Shown here: one piece after another, positions 41,433-51,832 of the stretch
How the letters are laid out: each line of letters starts with the position of its first letter
How positions within the stretch are numbered: position 1 is the first letter of the stretch
Assembly (NCBI GenBank): GCA_025462645.1
Contig: JAOAPB010000104.1
Coordinates: forward strand, 44,180 to 108,179
DNA from: Edaphobacter sp.
GTDB taxonomy: Bacteria; Acidobacteriota; Terriglobia; Terriglobales; Acidobacteriaceae
Reading direction: 5' to 3'
DNA: 64,000 nucleotides
Translations under genes and position numbers: made by a program
Notes under the pieces: generated by a model
Database searches by the model: none
The model's input: the letters and a program-made list of their open reading frames with translations, nothing else
Told to the model about the DNA's origin: nothing

Positions 41433-41455
41433 TAGGGAGTCAAGTATATAATTCC
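41433..41455 (-). repeat. right terminal inverted repeat
   Basis: Exact inverted copy of 35852-35874. It lies in a gap between the 47-aa ORF and the sodA terminator. Confidence 0.88.
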
Positions 41456-41477
41456 CGGGACAAGGGGGGAGGGGTAC

Positions 41478-41509
41478 AAAAAACAAGGGCCGCCCCAAGA
41501 GGCAGCCCC
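41478..41509 (-). terminator. terminator of sodA
   Basis: On minus: GGGCTGCC, loop TCTTGG, GGCGGCCC, then TTGTTTTTTG, 24 nt after the sodA stop and 23 nt outside the right terminal repeat of the island. Confidence 0.88.
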
Positions 41510-41532
41510 GTCTCAAAACAATGGGAAAAGAA

Positions 41533-42144
<612 letters not shown>

Positions 42145-42354
42145 GATATTCTCCTGTCGTCTTGCGTTTTCTTCTAGTTGGTCAGGCATCCCGCACGCTG
42201 ACCGTTTCATTCTCTTCGATGCCATCCGCGCTCTCCGCGATGCAAGTCGCGAAGCCCGTGCAGCCTCCGAAATCATAGCGCACCCGGAACATTCATCGCC
42301 CATTCACCGCCGCTTCGTTCCCCCTGAAGCGGTTTTTGGAGTCTAATAAGGCCA

Positions 42355-44832
42355 ATGAGTGATCTCGCCGCCTCCTACCGCTGGCTCGATGACGACGGTC
42401 CCGCCTTCGGCTCTCCTGGCCTCGAACCCCGCTGGACCTCCAGCCGGAAGGACGCAGTTGCAACCGCGTATTCCGCCTCCAGCCGTGTCTGGTTCACCCT
42501 CTCGCACGGCATCCTGAATGAGATTTACTACCCTACCATCGATCGGCCGCAGACCCGCGATATGGAGCTGCTCTTCTCCGATGGAGAAACCTTCTTCCAC
42601 GAAGAAAAGCGAGACTTCGAGTACGACTTCCACTACATCGACTCCGACGCCCTCGCCGTTCGGGTCGTAGCCAGCGATCTCGATGGCCGTTACACAGTGA
42701 CAAAGGAGTTCATCAGCAACCCTCATTATCCCGCGGTCCTGATGAACGTGAAGATCACCGGAGACGACGAGGTCATCTCGCGCCTCAAATGCTATGCCCT
42801 GCTCGCCCCGCACCTGAATGGCGGAGGAGCAGGTAACTCCGCTCGCTCCCTCGATGTCGCCGGCAAGCGCTGCCTGCTCGCGTGGAAGGGCAACACCTCG
42901 CTCGCCATGGGAGCAGACTGCGGCTTCACCCGCTCCTCCTGCGGCTACGTCGGTACAAGCGACGGCTACCAGAACCTCTGCCAGGATAAGTGGATGAGCT
43001 GGCAGTTCGGTCAGGCTCTCGATGGCAACATCGCCGTCATGGGCGAGATCGATATCGCCATGCATCGTGAGTTCACCATCGCCATCTCCTTCGGAGACGG
43101 TCATCACGCCGCTCTCACCGGCATGATGCAGAGCCTCGCCACGCCCTATGACATACATCTCAAGCGCTTCCTGCTCCAGTGGAGCCGCGCCGCCTCGCCG
43201 GACCGTCTCGCCACCGCCGCCACCGACGACGGCAAGCTGATGCGTATCAGCCACAACGTCCTGCTCACTCACGAGGACAAGACCTACTCCGGAGCCTTCA
43301 TCGCCTCCGCCTCCATCCCCTGGGGAGCCTCCAAAGGCGACTCCGACCTCGGCGGCTACCACCTCGTCTGGACCCGCGACATGGTTCAGACGGCCACGGC
43401 ACTGCTCGCATGCGGACGCAACGACACCGCCCTCCGGGCTCTCGCGTATCTCGCCTGTACCCAACGCCCCGACGGAAGCTTCGCCCAGAACTTCTGGATC
43501 GACGGCACCCCGTACTGGACAGGCATTCAGCTCGACGAAGTCGCCTTTCCTATCATCCTCGCCTGGAGACTTTGGAAGCTGAACAGTCTGGGCAACCTCA
43601 ACGTCTTCGCCTTCGTCGAGCGCGCGGCAGCCTTCCTCGTCCGCTACGCTCCAGTCACTCAGCAAGAGCGCTGGGAGGAGACGGCAGGTTACTCCCCCTC
43701 CACTCTTGCAGCCGTTATTGCCGGTCTCATCTGCGCCGCCGATATAGCGCGAGCGCATGCTTCTCTAGAGCTCGCAAGCTTCCTCGAGACCTATGCCGAC
43801 TGGATCGAATCCCATCTCGACGAGTGGACCACTACCACGGAAGGCATTCTCCACCCCGATATCAAGTACCACTACATGCGAGTTCGCCCGCCATGCCCGG
43901 GAGAGCCCTTTCATGATCCCAACGCCGCTCCAGGCACCTTTCGCATCGCCAACCGCGCCCCCGGCGAGCGGTACGAGTTCGAGGCGCGCGAGGTGGTGGA
44001 TGCAGGATTCCTCGAACTGGTTCGCTATGGTATCCGCCGCGCAGATGACCCACTCATCATCGATTCGCTCAAGGTCATAGACTATTGCCTGGAGATCGAG
44101 ACCCCCTACGGCCCCTGCTGGCGGCGCTACAACCACGATGGGTATGGCCAGAAGAAGGACGGCGGTCCTTACGACGGTTGGGGGCAGGGACGCGCATGGC
44201 CTCTGCTGACCGGGGAGCGCGCTCACTACGAACTCGCTGCAGGCAATCAGTATCAGCCTCTGATCACCGCAATAGAAAGGTTCAGCTCCTTGGGCGGCAT
44301 GCTCCCTGAGCAGATATGGGACCACGAAGACATACCCTCAAGGCACCTCTTCCTTGGCCGCTCCGCTGGCTCAGCACAGCCTCTGGTTTGGGCGCACTCG
44401 GAGTATCTCAAGTTGCTCCGCTCCGCCGCCGACGGGCGCGTCTTCGACCGCATTTCAGTTGTTGAAGAACGGTATGCCGTTCCCGTTGGTAAAAGATCCT
44501 TTACCAACCACGTTGAAATCTTCCAGACAGGTCGTCCGATCTCGACAATTCCGGCCGGCAATACACTGCGTATCGTGGATCCTCAGCTCTTCCGAGCCCT
44601 TTATACCTTTGACAACTGGACCACAACTCTTACCCTTGACTCTGATGCCGTCGGATACCCCGGTTCCTTCGTCGACATTCCCACCAACCCACAACAAACT
44701 GGCACCATCGTCTTCACTCTCAACTGGCCAAGCCAAGGCGAGGATCGCTGGCTGGGCCGGGATATTGAAGTTTCTGTGGTTTCACCAATATCGTCCGCTG
44801 CATTGGGTCTCATCCCGCTTGTACACTGTTAG
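42355..44832 (+). CDS. glycoside hydrolase family 15 (glucoamylase-like)
   Basis: 825 aa without a signal peptide. It hydrolyses terminal alpha-glucosidic bonds, releasing glucose. N-terminal beta-sandwich (LSHGILNEIYYPTIDRPQTR), then the (alpha/alpha)6 barrel with GYHLVWTRDMVQTATALLAC, DGSFAQNFWIDGTPYWTGIQ, HLDEWTTTTEG (region of the general acid) and GWGQGRAWPLLTGERAHYEL (catalytic-base Glu). A C-terminal beta domain closes it. First gene of the sugar-catabolism cluster; 70 nt to tkt. Confidence 0.92.
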   Translation: MSDLAASYRWLDDDGPAFGSPGLEPRWTSSRKDAVATAYSASSRVWFTLSHGILNEIYYPTIDRPQTRDMELLFSDGETFFHEEKRDFEYDFHYIDSDALAVRVVASDLDGRYTVTKEFISNPHYPAVLMNVKITGDDEVISRLKCYALLAPHLNGGGAGNSARSLDVAGKRCLLAWKGNTSLAMGADCGFTRSSCGYVGTSDGYQNLCQDKWMSWQFGQALDGNIAVMGEIDIAMHREFTIAISFGDGHHAALTGMMQSLATPYDIHLKRFLLQWSRAASPDRLATAATDDGKLMRISHNVLLTHEDKTYSGAFIASASIPWGASKGDSDLGGYHLVWTRDMVQTATALLACGRNDTALRALAYLACTQRPDGSFAQNFWIDGTPYWTGIQLDEVAFPIILAWRLWKLNSLGNLNVFAFVERAAAFLVRYAPVTQQERWEETAGYSPSTLAAVIAGLICAADIARAHASLELASFLETYADWIESHLDEWTTTTEGILHPDIKYHYMRVRPPCPGEPFHDPNAAPGTFRIANRAPGERYEFEAREVVDAGFLELVRYGIRRADDPLIIDSLKVIDYCLEIETPYGPCWRRYNHDGYGQKKDGGPYDGWGQGRAWPLLTGERAHYELAAGNQYQPLITAIERFSSLGGMLPEQIWDHEDIPSRHLFLGRSAGSAQPLVWAHSEYLKLLRSAADGRVFDRISVVEERYAVPVGKRSFTNHVEIFQTGRPISTIPAGNTLRIVDPQLFRALYTFDNWTTTLTLDSDAVGYPGSFVDIPTNPQQTGTIVFTLNWPSQGEDRWLGRDIEVSVVSPISSAALGLIPLVHC

Positions 44833-44902
44833 AGATGCGCCAAATCATATAAAAACGGAGATGTAGCCCGGTGCTACGTCTCGTCATCACAAAAGGAAAA
44901 GA

Positions 44903-46897
44903 ATGAGCGATCAGCAACAGCATGAGTTAGACCAGCTTTCGATCAACGCCCTCCGCTTCCTCGCCGTCGACGCTGTTGAAAAAGCCAAGTCCGGCCACCC
45001 CGGCGCGCCCCTCGGCTGTGCCCCCATCGCCTATCTGCTGTACCACAAGTTCATGAAGCACGATCCGTCGGAGCCCAAATGGATCGACCGCGACCGCTTC
45101 ATCCTCTCGAACGGTCACGCCTCCGCTCTGCTGTACGGCTCGCTTCATCTCTCCGGCTACAACCTTCCGATGGCGCAATTGGAACAGTTTCGCCAATGGG
45201 GATCGCACACCCCGGGCCATCCGGAGTACGGCGAGACTCCCGGCGTCGAGGTCACCACCGGCCCTCTCGGCCAGGGCTTTGGCATGGCCGTCGGCATCGC
45301 AACGGCTGAGAAGCATCTTGCAGCCGTCTACAACCGCGATACCTATAACATCATCGATCACCACACCTACGTCCTCTGCGGCGATGGAGACCTGATGGAG
45401 GGCATCTCGCACGAGACGGCATCGCTGGCCGGAACGCTTGGTCTCGGCAAGCTCATCGTCTTCTACGACGATAATCTGATCTCGCTCGACGGACCTACTG
45501 AGCTGAGCTTCACCGAGGATGTCACCAAGCGCTTCGAGGCTTATCACTGGCACGTCCAGTCGGTTGCCGATGGTAATGATCTTGTCGCGTTGGAAAAGGC
45601 TATTCTCGCTGCCAAGGCTGAGACTTCGAAGCCCTCGCTCATTCGCGTCCGTACCGTCATCGGCTATGGCAGCCCCAAGGCTGGCACCAGCAAGGTTCAC
45701 GGCGAAGCCCTTGGAGCAGAGGCCGTCAAGGCCACCAAGAAGAATCTCGGCTGGCCGGAAGACAAGACCTTTTACGTCCCCGACGATGCTCGCGAGAACT
45801 GGGGCACGATCAAACTCCGCGGTAAGGATGCCCATGCCGAATGGCAGGCAGAGTTCGAGGAATACAAGAAGGCCTATCCAGAGCCCGCGGCGCAGTTTGA
45901 CCGCACCATCAAGGCAGAGCTGGCCAAAGACTGGGAGAAGAAGATTCCCGTCTTCCCAACCGACAAGCCAGTGGCTACCCGCAATGCCGGTCAGATCGTT
46001 ATGAATGCTGTCGCCGGAGTGGTTCCTGAGCTCTTTGGTGGTGCCGCCGACCTCACCGCCTCCACTAAGACCATCTTCAAGGATTCGCCCAGCTTCCACG
46101 TAGATCCGGCCGGACGCAACGTCTTCTTCGGTGTTCGCGAGTTCGGCATGTGCGCCATGGTCAATGGCATGGCAGCTCACGGAGGTCTGATCCCATTTGG
46201 TTCAACCTTCTTCGTCTTCTCGGACTACTGCCGCTCTGCCTTACGCATGGCTGCGCTCATGAGCGTCCATTCGCTCTTCATCTTTACCCACGACTCCGTC
46301 GGTCTCGGTGAAGATGGCCCTACCCATCAGCCGGTCGAGCACCTGATGGCCCTCCGCGCCATCCCGCAGCTCACCGACTTCCGTCCTGCTGACGCCAACG
46401 AGACCGCTGCCTGCTGGCAGCTTGCCCTCGAACGTAAGAGTGCCAGTTTCATGGCTCTCTCGCGTCAGGATCTTCCGGTCCTCGATGCCGAGAAGTACAA
46501 GGTTCACGCGGGTGTGAAGAAGGGTGCCTACGCTCTGGATAATTCGGGCAAGGATCTCATCCTCATCGCCACCGGCTCCGAGGTCTCTCTCATCGTCAAG
46601 GCCGCGGAAGAGCTCAAGGCAGCCGGAATCAACGCGTCCGTGGTCTCCATGCCCAGCTTCAAAATCTACGACGAGCAGGATGCGGACTACAAGGTAAGCC
46701 TTCTTCCCGAGGCCACGCCGAAGCTCGCCGTTGAAGCTGGAGCCACCATGGGCTGGTACAAGTACATCGGTCACAATGGAGCTGTCATTGGTCTGGATCG
46801 CTTCGGCGCTTCAGCCCCCGGCGCCATCGCGCTCGAGAAACTCGGCATCAGCGTCTCGCATATCGTCGAGCAGGCGAAAAAACTGGTAAAAAAATAG
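44903..46897 (+). CDS. tkt: transketolase
   Basis: 664 aa, standard length. Transfers two-carbon units in the non-oxidative pentose-phosphate pathway using thiamine diphosphate. Motifs: KSGHPGAPLGCAPIAYLLY, GDGDLMEGISHETASLAG (ThDP/Mg), and the catalytic region DSVGLGEDGPTHQPVEHLMA. AAAGGAAAAG precedes the ATG. Terminator at 46903 separates it from rpiB. Confidence 0.97.
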   Translation: MSDQQQHELDQLSINALRFLAVDAVEKAKSGHPGAPLGCAPIAYLLYHKFMKHDPSEPKWIDRDRFILSNGHASALLYGSLHLSGYNLPMAQLEQFRQWGSHTPGHPEYGETPGVEVTTGPLGQGFGMAVGIATAEKHLAAVYNRDTYNIIDHHTYVLCGDGDLMEGISHETASLAGTLGLGKLIVFYDDNLISLDGPTELSFTEDVTKRFEAYHWHVQSVADGNDLVALEKAILAAKAETSKPSLIRVRTVIGYGSPKAGTSKVHGEALGAEAVKATKKNLGWPEDKTFYVPDDARENWGTIKLRGKDAHAEWQAEFEEYKKAYPEPAAQFDRTIKAELAKDWEKKIPVFPTDKPVATRNAGQIVMNAVAGVVPELFGGAADLTASTKTIFKDSPSFHVDPAGRNVFFGVREFGMCAMVNGMAAHGGLIPFGSTFFVFSDYCRSALRMAALMSVHSLFIFTHDSVGLGEDGPTHQPVEHLMALRAIPQLTDFRPADANETAACWQLALERKSASFMALSRQDLPVLDAEKYKVHAGVKKGAYALDNSGKDLILIATGSEVSLIVKAAEELKAAGINASVVSMPSFKIYDEQDADYKVSLLPEATPKLAVEAGATMGWYKYIGHNGAVIGLDRFGASAPGAIALEKLGISVSHIVEQAKKLVKK

Positions 46898-46902
46898 TCA
46901 TC

Positions 46903-46934
46903 GGGCGAGGCATTTAGCCTCGCCCTTTCTTTTT
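46903..46934 (+). terminator. rho-independent terminator after tkt
   Basis: Perfect 9-bp stem GGGCGAGGC / GCCTCGCCC (46903-46911, 46917-46925) with ATTTA loop and TTTCTTTTT tail. Confidence 0.93.
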
Positions 46935-47009
46935 GAGCAGCGCAGATCGTCGCTCCAAACTCCCATCTGCGCCGAATCACGAACTGCCGCATCCAAAGAC
47001 CAGGGCACT

Positions 47010-47483
47010 ATGAAGATTGCAATCGCCTCCGACCACGCTGGCTTTCCTCTCAAAGAGGAGGTTCGCGACTACGTTATGAAGTTCGGCCACGAGGTTCAGG
47101 ATCTTGGTGCCTACAACACCGAGCCCTCCGACTACTCCGACTTCGCTGTTCTCGTTGGCAAAGCCCTGATGTCAGGCACAGCCGAGCGCGGCATCCTCAT
47201 CTGCGGCTCCGGCGTCGGTGTCTGCATTGCCGCCAATAAGATGCCCGGAGTGCGAGCGGGTATGTGTCACGATACCTACTCCGCGCATCAGGGCGTCGAG
47301 CACGACGAGATGAACGTACTCGTGATGGGCGCGCGCATCATCGGCACCGCCCTCGCCTTTGAGTGCGTCGACTCTTATCTGAATGCCAGGTTTATCGCTA
47401 CAGAAGAACGTTTCGTCCGTCGTCTCAACAAAGTTAAAGCTATCGAGAAGCACTACATGCCGACAGGCGCCTTTACCTCCTAG
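47010..47483 (+). CDS. rpiB: ribose 5-phosphate isomerase B
   Basis: 157 aa. Interconverts ribose 5-phosphate and ribulose 5-phosphate. Motifs: ASDHAGFPLKEEVRDYVMKF, YSDFAVLVGKAL, RGILICGSGVGVCIAANKMP (catalytic Cys loop), GVRAGMCHDTYSAHQGVEHD and DEMNVLVMGARIIG. The tkt terminator lies between it and the previous gene, so a promoter of its own is likely. Confidence 0.95.
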   Translation: MKIAIASDHAGFPLKEEVRDYVMKFGHEVQDLGAYNTEPSDYSDFAVLVGKALMSGTAERGILICGSGVGVCIAANKMPGVRAGMCHDTYSAHQGVEHDEMNVLVMGARIIGTALAFECVDSYLNARFIATEERFVRRLNKVKAIEKHYMPTGAFTS

Positions 47484-47531
47484 GCACGGTAACGTCGATG
47501 ACACTGACACTGCGTAGAATGGATAGATATC

Positions 47532-48386
47532 ATGCCTAAAACGATTAACCCTCGTACATGGTTCATCACCGGAGCCTCTACCGGCTTCGGCCGTGTGCTC
47601 GCTGAAGAGGTTCTCAAGGCTGGCGGTAATGTAGTTGCTACCGCACGCAAGCCCGAACAACTCGCCGATCTCGAACAACAATACCCCGGATCCGCCAGGG
47701 CTCTTGCCCTCGATGTTACCGACGCCAGCCAGGTCGATTCAGCCGTCACGCAAGCATTCGCCCAATTCGGTCAGATAGATGTGCTAGTCAATAATGCAGG
47801 TTACGGAATTGCAGGTGCCATCGAAGAGGCCACCGAATCCGAATTCAGGCCTGTCTTCGAAACCAACGTCTTCGGCCTGATCCGCGTCACCCGTGCCTTC
47901 CTGCCTTACCTGCGCAAGCAGCGCAGTGGACACATCCTCAATCTCTCGTCTATCGGTGGCGTCACCGCCTCACCCGGCTGGGGATACTATCAGTCGACCA
48001 AGTTTGCCGTAGAAGGTCTCTCCGAGGCTCTTGCAGCCGAACTTGCTCCGCTTGGCATCTACGTTACCCTCATAGAGCCCGGACCCTTCCGTACCGACTT
48101 TCTAGGGCGCTCCGGCACGGAAGCCGCGCAACGTATTGCAGATTACGACGCTACAGCAGGTAACGCTCGTCAGTATCAGAGCGCACAGAATGGTAAGCAG
48201 CCCGGTGACCCTCTCCAAGCTGCTCACGCCATGATGCAAGTCGTCGAGTCACCCCAACCTCCACTCCGCCTTTTGCTCGGAGCAGGAGCACTCAAGCGCC
48301 TGCGCGCAAAACTGGACGACTGGCAACAGGAGATCGCAGCCTGGGAGTCTGTCACCGTCGGCGCAGACTTTCCGGAGAACCAGTAA
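47532..48386 (+). CDS. SDR family oxidoreductase
   Basis: 284 aa. Classical SDR: TGASTGFGRVLAEEVLKAGG, LDVTDASQVDSAV, VNNAGYGIAGAIEE, catalytic Ser in NLSSIGGVTAS and YYQSTKFAVEG (YxxxK), EPGPFRTDFLG. C-terminal extension (QQEIAAWESVTVG). Substrate unknown. Its place between rpiB and gnd may be positional only, since no sugar-specific motif is seen. Confidence 0.9.
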   Translation: MPKTINPRTWFITGASTGFGRVLAEEVLKAGGNVVATARKPEQLADLEQQYPGSARALALDVTDASQVDSAVTQAFAQFGQIDVLVNNAGYGIAGAIEEATESEFRPVFETNVFGLIRVTRAFLPYLRKQRSGHILNLSSIGGVTASPGWGYYQSTKFAVEGLSEALAAELAPLGIYVTLIEPGPFRTDFLGRSGTEAAQRIADYDATAGNARQYQSAQNGKQPGDPLQAAHAMMQVVESPQPPLRLLLGAGALKRLRAKLDDWQQEIAAWESVTVGADFPENQ

Positions 48387-48520
48387 ACCAGCCCAAATCC
48401 TCTTTATCGACAACAGATTTAAGAACTGCGAACCCGCAGAGATCATTCACTTAAAATATTCCGCACAGCTCAACGTGAGCTCACTCAATACGGCGTTCAA
48501 ATAGCATAAGAAGGGAACAC

Positions 48521-49426
48521 ATGGAACTCGGAATCATTGGACTAGGCAAGATGGGTTTCAATATGGCGGAGCGTCTCCGCCTCGCCGGCCACAAAGTTGT
48601 CGGCTTCGACTTCAACAAGGAAGCGACTGTGAAGCTCACTGCATCGGGCTCACTCGGCGTCGACTCTCTTGAAGATCTCGTCAAGAACCTTACTACGCCA
48701 CGCGCCATCTGGATCATGGTTCCCTCGGGCGATCCGGTCGACCAGACCATCGCGAAGCTTGAGCCGTTGATGCAGAAGGGTGACACCTTTATCGATGGTG
48801 GCAACTCCAACTACAAGGACACGCAACGCCGCCACGCGGAGACTACTGCCAAGGGCTTTGAGTTCATCGATTGCGGCACCTCAGGCGGCGTATGGGGGCT
48901 CCAGGAGGGCTACAGCCTGATGATTGGGGGTGACAAGGCTCCCGTCGAGCGCCTCACGCCCATCTTTGAAACTTTGGCACCCGCCAAAAATGAAGGCTGG
49001 GGCCACGTCGGCCCCTCGGGCTCTGGTCACTTCGTGAAGATGGTTCACAATGGCATCGAATACGGTCTCATGCAGGCCTATGCCGAGGGCTTCTCGATCA
49101 TGAAGGCCAAGACACCCCTCAAGCTCGATCTCCCACAGATCTCCAAGATCTGGCAGAAGGGCTCCGTCGTCCGCTCGTGGCTGCTCGATCTCACCGCTGG
49201 CGCGCTTGCCAAGAACCCCACCCTTGAAGGCCTCGAAGCCTTCGTTCCAGACTCCGGAGAGGGCCGCTGGACCGTAACCGAAGCCATCGATCTGAACATC
49301 TCCGCACCTGTCATTACAGAGTCGCTCATCCGCCGCCTCCGTTCGCGCGAAGAGAACAACTTCACCGACCGTATGATCTCCATCATGCGCGGAGCCTTCG
49401 GCGGCCACGACGTCAAGAAGTCCTAA
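48521..49426 (+). CDS. gnd: 6-phosphogluconate dehydrogenase (short, decarboxylating)
   Basis: 301 aa, the shorter Gnd type (about 300 rather than 470 aa). Oxidises and decarboxylates 6-phosphogluconate to ribulose 5-phosphate. Cofactor site GLGKMGFNMAERLRLAGHKV; FIDGGNSNYKDTQRR, DCGTSGGVWGLQEGYSLMIG and HFVKMVHNGIEYGLMQAYAE are the substrate-site motifs. The cofactor loop GFDFNKEA lacks the NADP-typical Arg, suggesting NAD use. First of four tightly spaced oxidative-branch genes (24 nt to zwf). Confidence 0.95.
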   Translation: MELGIIGLGKMGFNMAERLRLAGHKVVGFDFNKEATVKLTASGSLGVDSLEDLVKNLTTPRAIWIMVPSGDPVDQTIAKLEPLMQKGDTFIDGGNSNYKDTQRRHAETTAKGFEFIDCGTSGGVWGLQEGYSLMIGGDKAPVERLTPIFETLAPAKNEGWGHVGPSGSGHFVKMVHNGIEYGLMQAYAEGFSIMKAKTPLKLDLPQISKIWQKGSVVRSWLLDLTAGALAKNPTLEGLEAFVPDSGEGRWTVTEAIDLNISAPVITESLIRRLRSREENNFTDRMISIMRGAFGGHDVKKS

Positions 49427-49449
49427 CCAAAGCACGAGAGGTAATCGAT

Positions 49450-51012
49450 ATGCCGAGCACTATAGCTAACACATCCGTCGCCCCGACCCCGGCCACGTCG
49501 CAGCCCGAGCGCACTCCTGATCCATGTGTCGTCGTCATCTTCGGAGCATCTGGCGATCTCACCAAGCGCAAGCTCCTGCCTGCGCTCTATCACCTCGAGC
49601 AGGCTGGCCTGCTCCCACAGAAGATTGCCGTCGTCGGCGTCGCACGCCGTCCCCTCGAGGACAGCTTCGCACCCGACATGAAGGAAGGCATCATCGCCGG
49701 CGGTGGTGTTGAGGAGTCCGATCCTAAGCTTGCCCCGTTTGTCGCCAAGATTCAGTACCATGCCATGAACTTCGATGACGCCGCCGGTTACGACGCGCTC
49801 AACAAGAAGCTCGCCGAGATCGACAAGCAGTTCGGTACCTGCGGCAACCGCCTCTTCTACCTGGCCACTGCACCTGAATACTTCTCCGACATCATCAACT
49901 ACCTTGGCGAGCACGGCATGGCCAAGCCCGCGTCGGAGACCGCCCCCGACGGCTGCAGGACCTGGGTCCGCACCATCATCGAGAAGCCATTCGGCCACGA
50001 CCTCGAATCCGCCAAGGCTCTCAACGACGAGGTCAACAAGGTCTTCAACGAAGATCAGATCTTCCGCATCGACCACTACCTCGGCAAGGAGACTGTTCAG
50101 AACATCCTCGTCTTCCGCTTCGCCAACGGCATCTTCGAGAATGTTTGGAACCGCAACTACATCGACCACGTCGAGATCACCGCCGCCGAGAGCATCGGCA
50201 TCGAAGGTCGCGGCCCCTTCTACGAGACCGCCGGAGCCCTGCGCGACGTCGTCCAGAATCACGTTATGGAGCTACTGAGCTTCGTCGCCATGGAGCCACC
50301 CGTCTCCTTTGAGGCCTCCGCCGTGCGCAACGAGAAAGTAAAGGTCTGGCGTGCCATCCAGCCCATCCATCCAGCCGATACCATCCGCGGGCAGTACGGC
50401 CCCGGCATCGTCGACGGCAAACCGGTTATAGGCTATCGCCAGGAAGATCGCGTCCACCCACGCTCGCAGACCGAGACCTACGCGGCTCTTCGCCTCGAGA
50501 TCGAGAACTGGCGCTGGGCTGGTGTGCCCTTCTACATCCGTGCGGGCAAGCGTCTCGCCAAGCGCGTCACCGAGATCACTATTCAGTTCAAGCTGCCTCC
50601 CCTCCTTCTCTTCAAGGACCACGAGGGCAAGGGCGGCGAAGGCATCAGGCCAAATGTGCTCTCGATGCGTATTCAGCCAGACGAGGGTATCACCCTCCGC
50701 TTCGGCGCGAAGATTCCCGGACCAAGCATGAACATCGGCTCGGTCAACATGGACTTTAGCTACGCCGAAGCCTTCGGCAAATCCTCGGCCAATGGTTACG
50801 AGCGCCTTCTGCTCGACGCTATGCTCGGTGACGGAACCCTCTTCGCTCACCGCGATGGAGTCGAAGCAACCTGGGCACTTATGACCCCCATCCTTGAAGC
50901 GTGGAAGAAAGATCCAGTCAAAGACTTCCCCAACTACGCCGCAGGAACCTGGGGTCCAGCCGCAGCCGACGCACTCCTCGAGTCCGAAGGCCGCAAGTGG
51001 CGCAAACTCTAA
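49450..51012 (+). CDS. zwf: glucose-6-phosphate 1-dehydrogenase
   Basis: 520 aa. Oxidises glucose 6-phosphate to the lactone. VVIFGASGDLTKRKLLPALY (cofactor), EKPFGHDLESAKALNDEVNK, IFRIDHYLGKETVQNILVFR (substrate Lys) and WAGVPFYIRAGKRLAKRVTE. A short N-terminal Pro/Thr-rich lead (TPATSQPERTPD) precedes the Rossmann start. 22 nt to pgl. Confidence 0.97.
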   Translation: MPSTIANTSVAPTPATSQPERTPDPCVVVIFGASGDLTKRKLLPALYHLEQAGLLPQKIAVVGVARRPLEDSFAPDMKEGIIAGGGVEESDPKLAPFVAKIQYHAMNFDDAAGYDALNKKLAEIDKQFGTCGNRLFYLATAPEYFSDIINYLGEHGMAKPASETAPDGCRTWVRTIIEKPFGHDLESAKALNDEVNKVFNEDQIFRIDHYLGKETVQNILVFRFANGIFENVWNRNYIDHVEITAAESIGIEGRGPFYETAGALRDVVQNHVMELLSFVAMEPPVSFEASAVRNEKVKVWRAIQPIHPADTIRGQYGPGIVDGKPVIGYRQEDRVHPRSQTETYAALRLEIENWRWAGVPFYIRAGKRLAKRVTEITIQFKLPPLLLFKDHEGKGGEGIRPNVLSMRIQPDEGITLRFGAKIPGPSMNIGSVNMDFSYAEAFGKSSANGYERLLLDAMLGDGTLFAHRDGVEATWALMTPILEAWKKDPVKDFPNYAAGTWGPAAADALLESEGRKWRKL

Positions 51013-51034
51013 ACTCATAACGGACAGGACACCT

Positions 51035-51832
51035 ATGCCCCGCCCCGTAACCATCACGTATCAGATCGCTCCCACGCCGGCGGCCGTAGCTCAGGCCGCC
51101 GCGCAGCTATTCACCTCTGTCGTAATCAAAGCAGTCGAAGCACGTAGCCTCGCCCGCATCGCCATCTCGGGTGGAACCACGCCTAAGGCGATGTTCGCGC
51201 TGCTGGCCGATCCTGCCCAGCCCTTCGTTAGGCAGGTTCCCTGGGACAAGATCGACCTCTACTGGGTAGACGAGCGCTGTGTTCCACCCGACCATGCCGA
51301 CTCCAACTACCGCATGACGAAAGAGGCGCTGCTCTCGAAGGTTCCACTACAGGCAGAGCGCATCCATCGCATGGAGGGCGAGCTTGAGCCGGAAGTGGCC
51401 GCTGCCCGCTACGAGTCAACCATCCGCAACAGCTTCAAGCTCGAAGGTGCCGAGACTCCGACCTTCGATCTCATCCTGCTCGGCATGGGCGATGACGGTC
51501 ACACCGCCTCACTCTTTCCCCACACCGAAGCCCTTAATGACATGACCCACATCGTGGTTGCCAACCATGTCCCGCAAAAGGATACTTGGCGCATTACTCT
51601 CACCTGGCCGGTCATCAACCAGGGCAGGGAAGTAGTCTTCCTCATCGAAGGTGCGGCCAAGGCGCAGATCCTCCACGATGTTCTCCTCGGCCCCTACCAG
51701 CCCGACACCTATCCGTCGCAGATCATCCGTCCCGTAAGCGGCCGACTCACCCTCTTGCTCGACTCCGCTGCAGCGACTAAGCTGCCAGCACCGGCAGATT
51801 CAACCTCCACCGGTACTCTGGAGCTTCGATAG
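51035..51832 (+). CDS. pgl: 6-phosphogluconolactonase
   Basis: 265 aa from the ATG at 51035 (GGACAGGACACCT before it); the frame is open upstream inside zwf. Hydrolyses 6-phosphogluconolactone. ISGGTTPKAMFALL, VDERCVPPDHADSNYRM and ILLGMGDDGHTASLFPHTEA are the standard Pgl motifs. Ends directly against glk: its TAG is followed at once by the glk ATG. Confidence 0.94.
   Translation: MPRPVTITYQIAPTPAAVAQAAAQLFTSVVIKAVEARSLARIAISGGTTPKAMFALLADPAQPFVRQVPWDKIDLYWVDERCVPPDHADSNYRMTKEALLSKVPLQAERIHRMEGELEPEVAAARYESTIRNSFKLEGAETPTFDLILLGMGDDGHTASLFPHTEALNDMTHIVVANHVPQKDTWRITLTWPVINQGREVVFLIEGAAKAQILHDVLLGPYQPDTYPSQIIRPVSGRLTLLLDSAAATKLPAPADSTSTGTLELR

Larger units (their letters stand above)
35852..41455. 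mobile_element. 5.6-kb IS1595-type passenger transposon bounded by 23-bp perfect inverted repeats
   Basis: A visibly AT-richer block of 5604 bp, bordered by identical 23-bp sequences in inverted orientation (35852-35874 and 41433-41455, shared core TATACTTGACTCCCTA). It holds one IS1595-family transposase gene plus a linked 48-aa ORF, an ART-like gene with a 47-aa ORF, two to three predicted membrane proteins, a zinc-ribbon protein and small ORFs. IS1595 elements are known to mobilise passenger genes. No 8-bp target duplication is seen at these ends (ATTTTTAA versus CGGGACAA), so insertion may be old or one end has been altered. Confidence 0.8.

Noticed and set aside
35844..41463. Target-site duplication at the island ends
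   Set aside because: The 8 nt outside the two ends (ATTTTTAA and CGGGACAA) do not match, and no shifted match was found.
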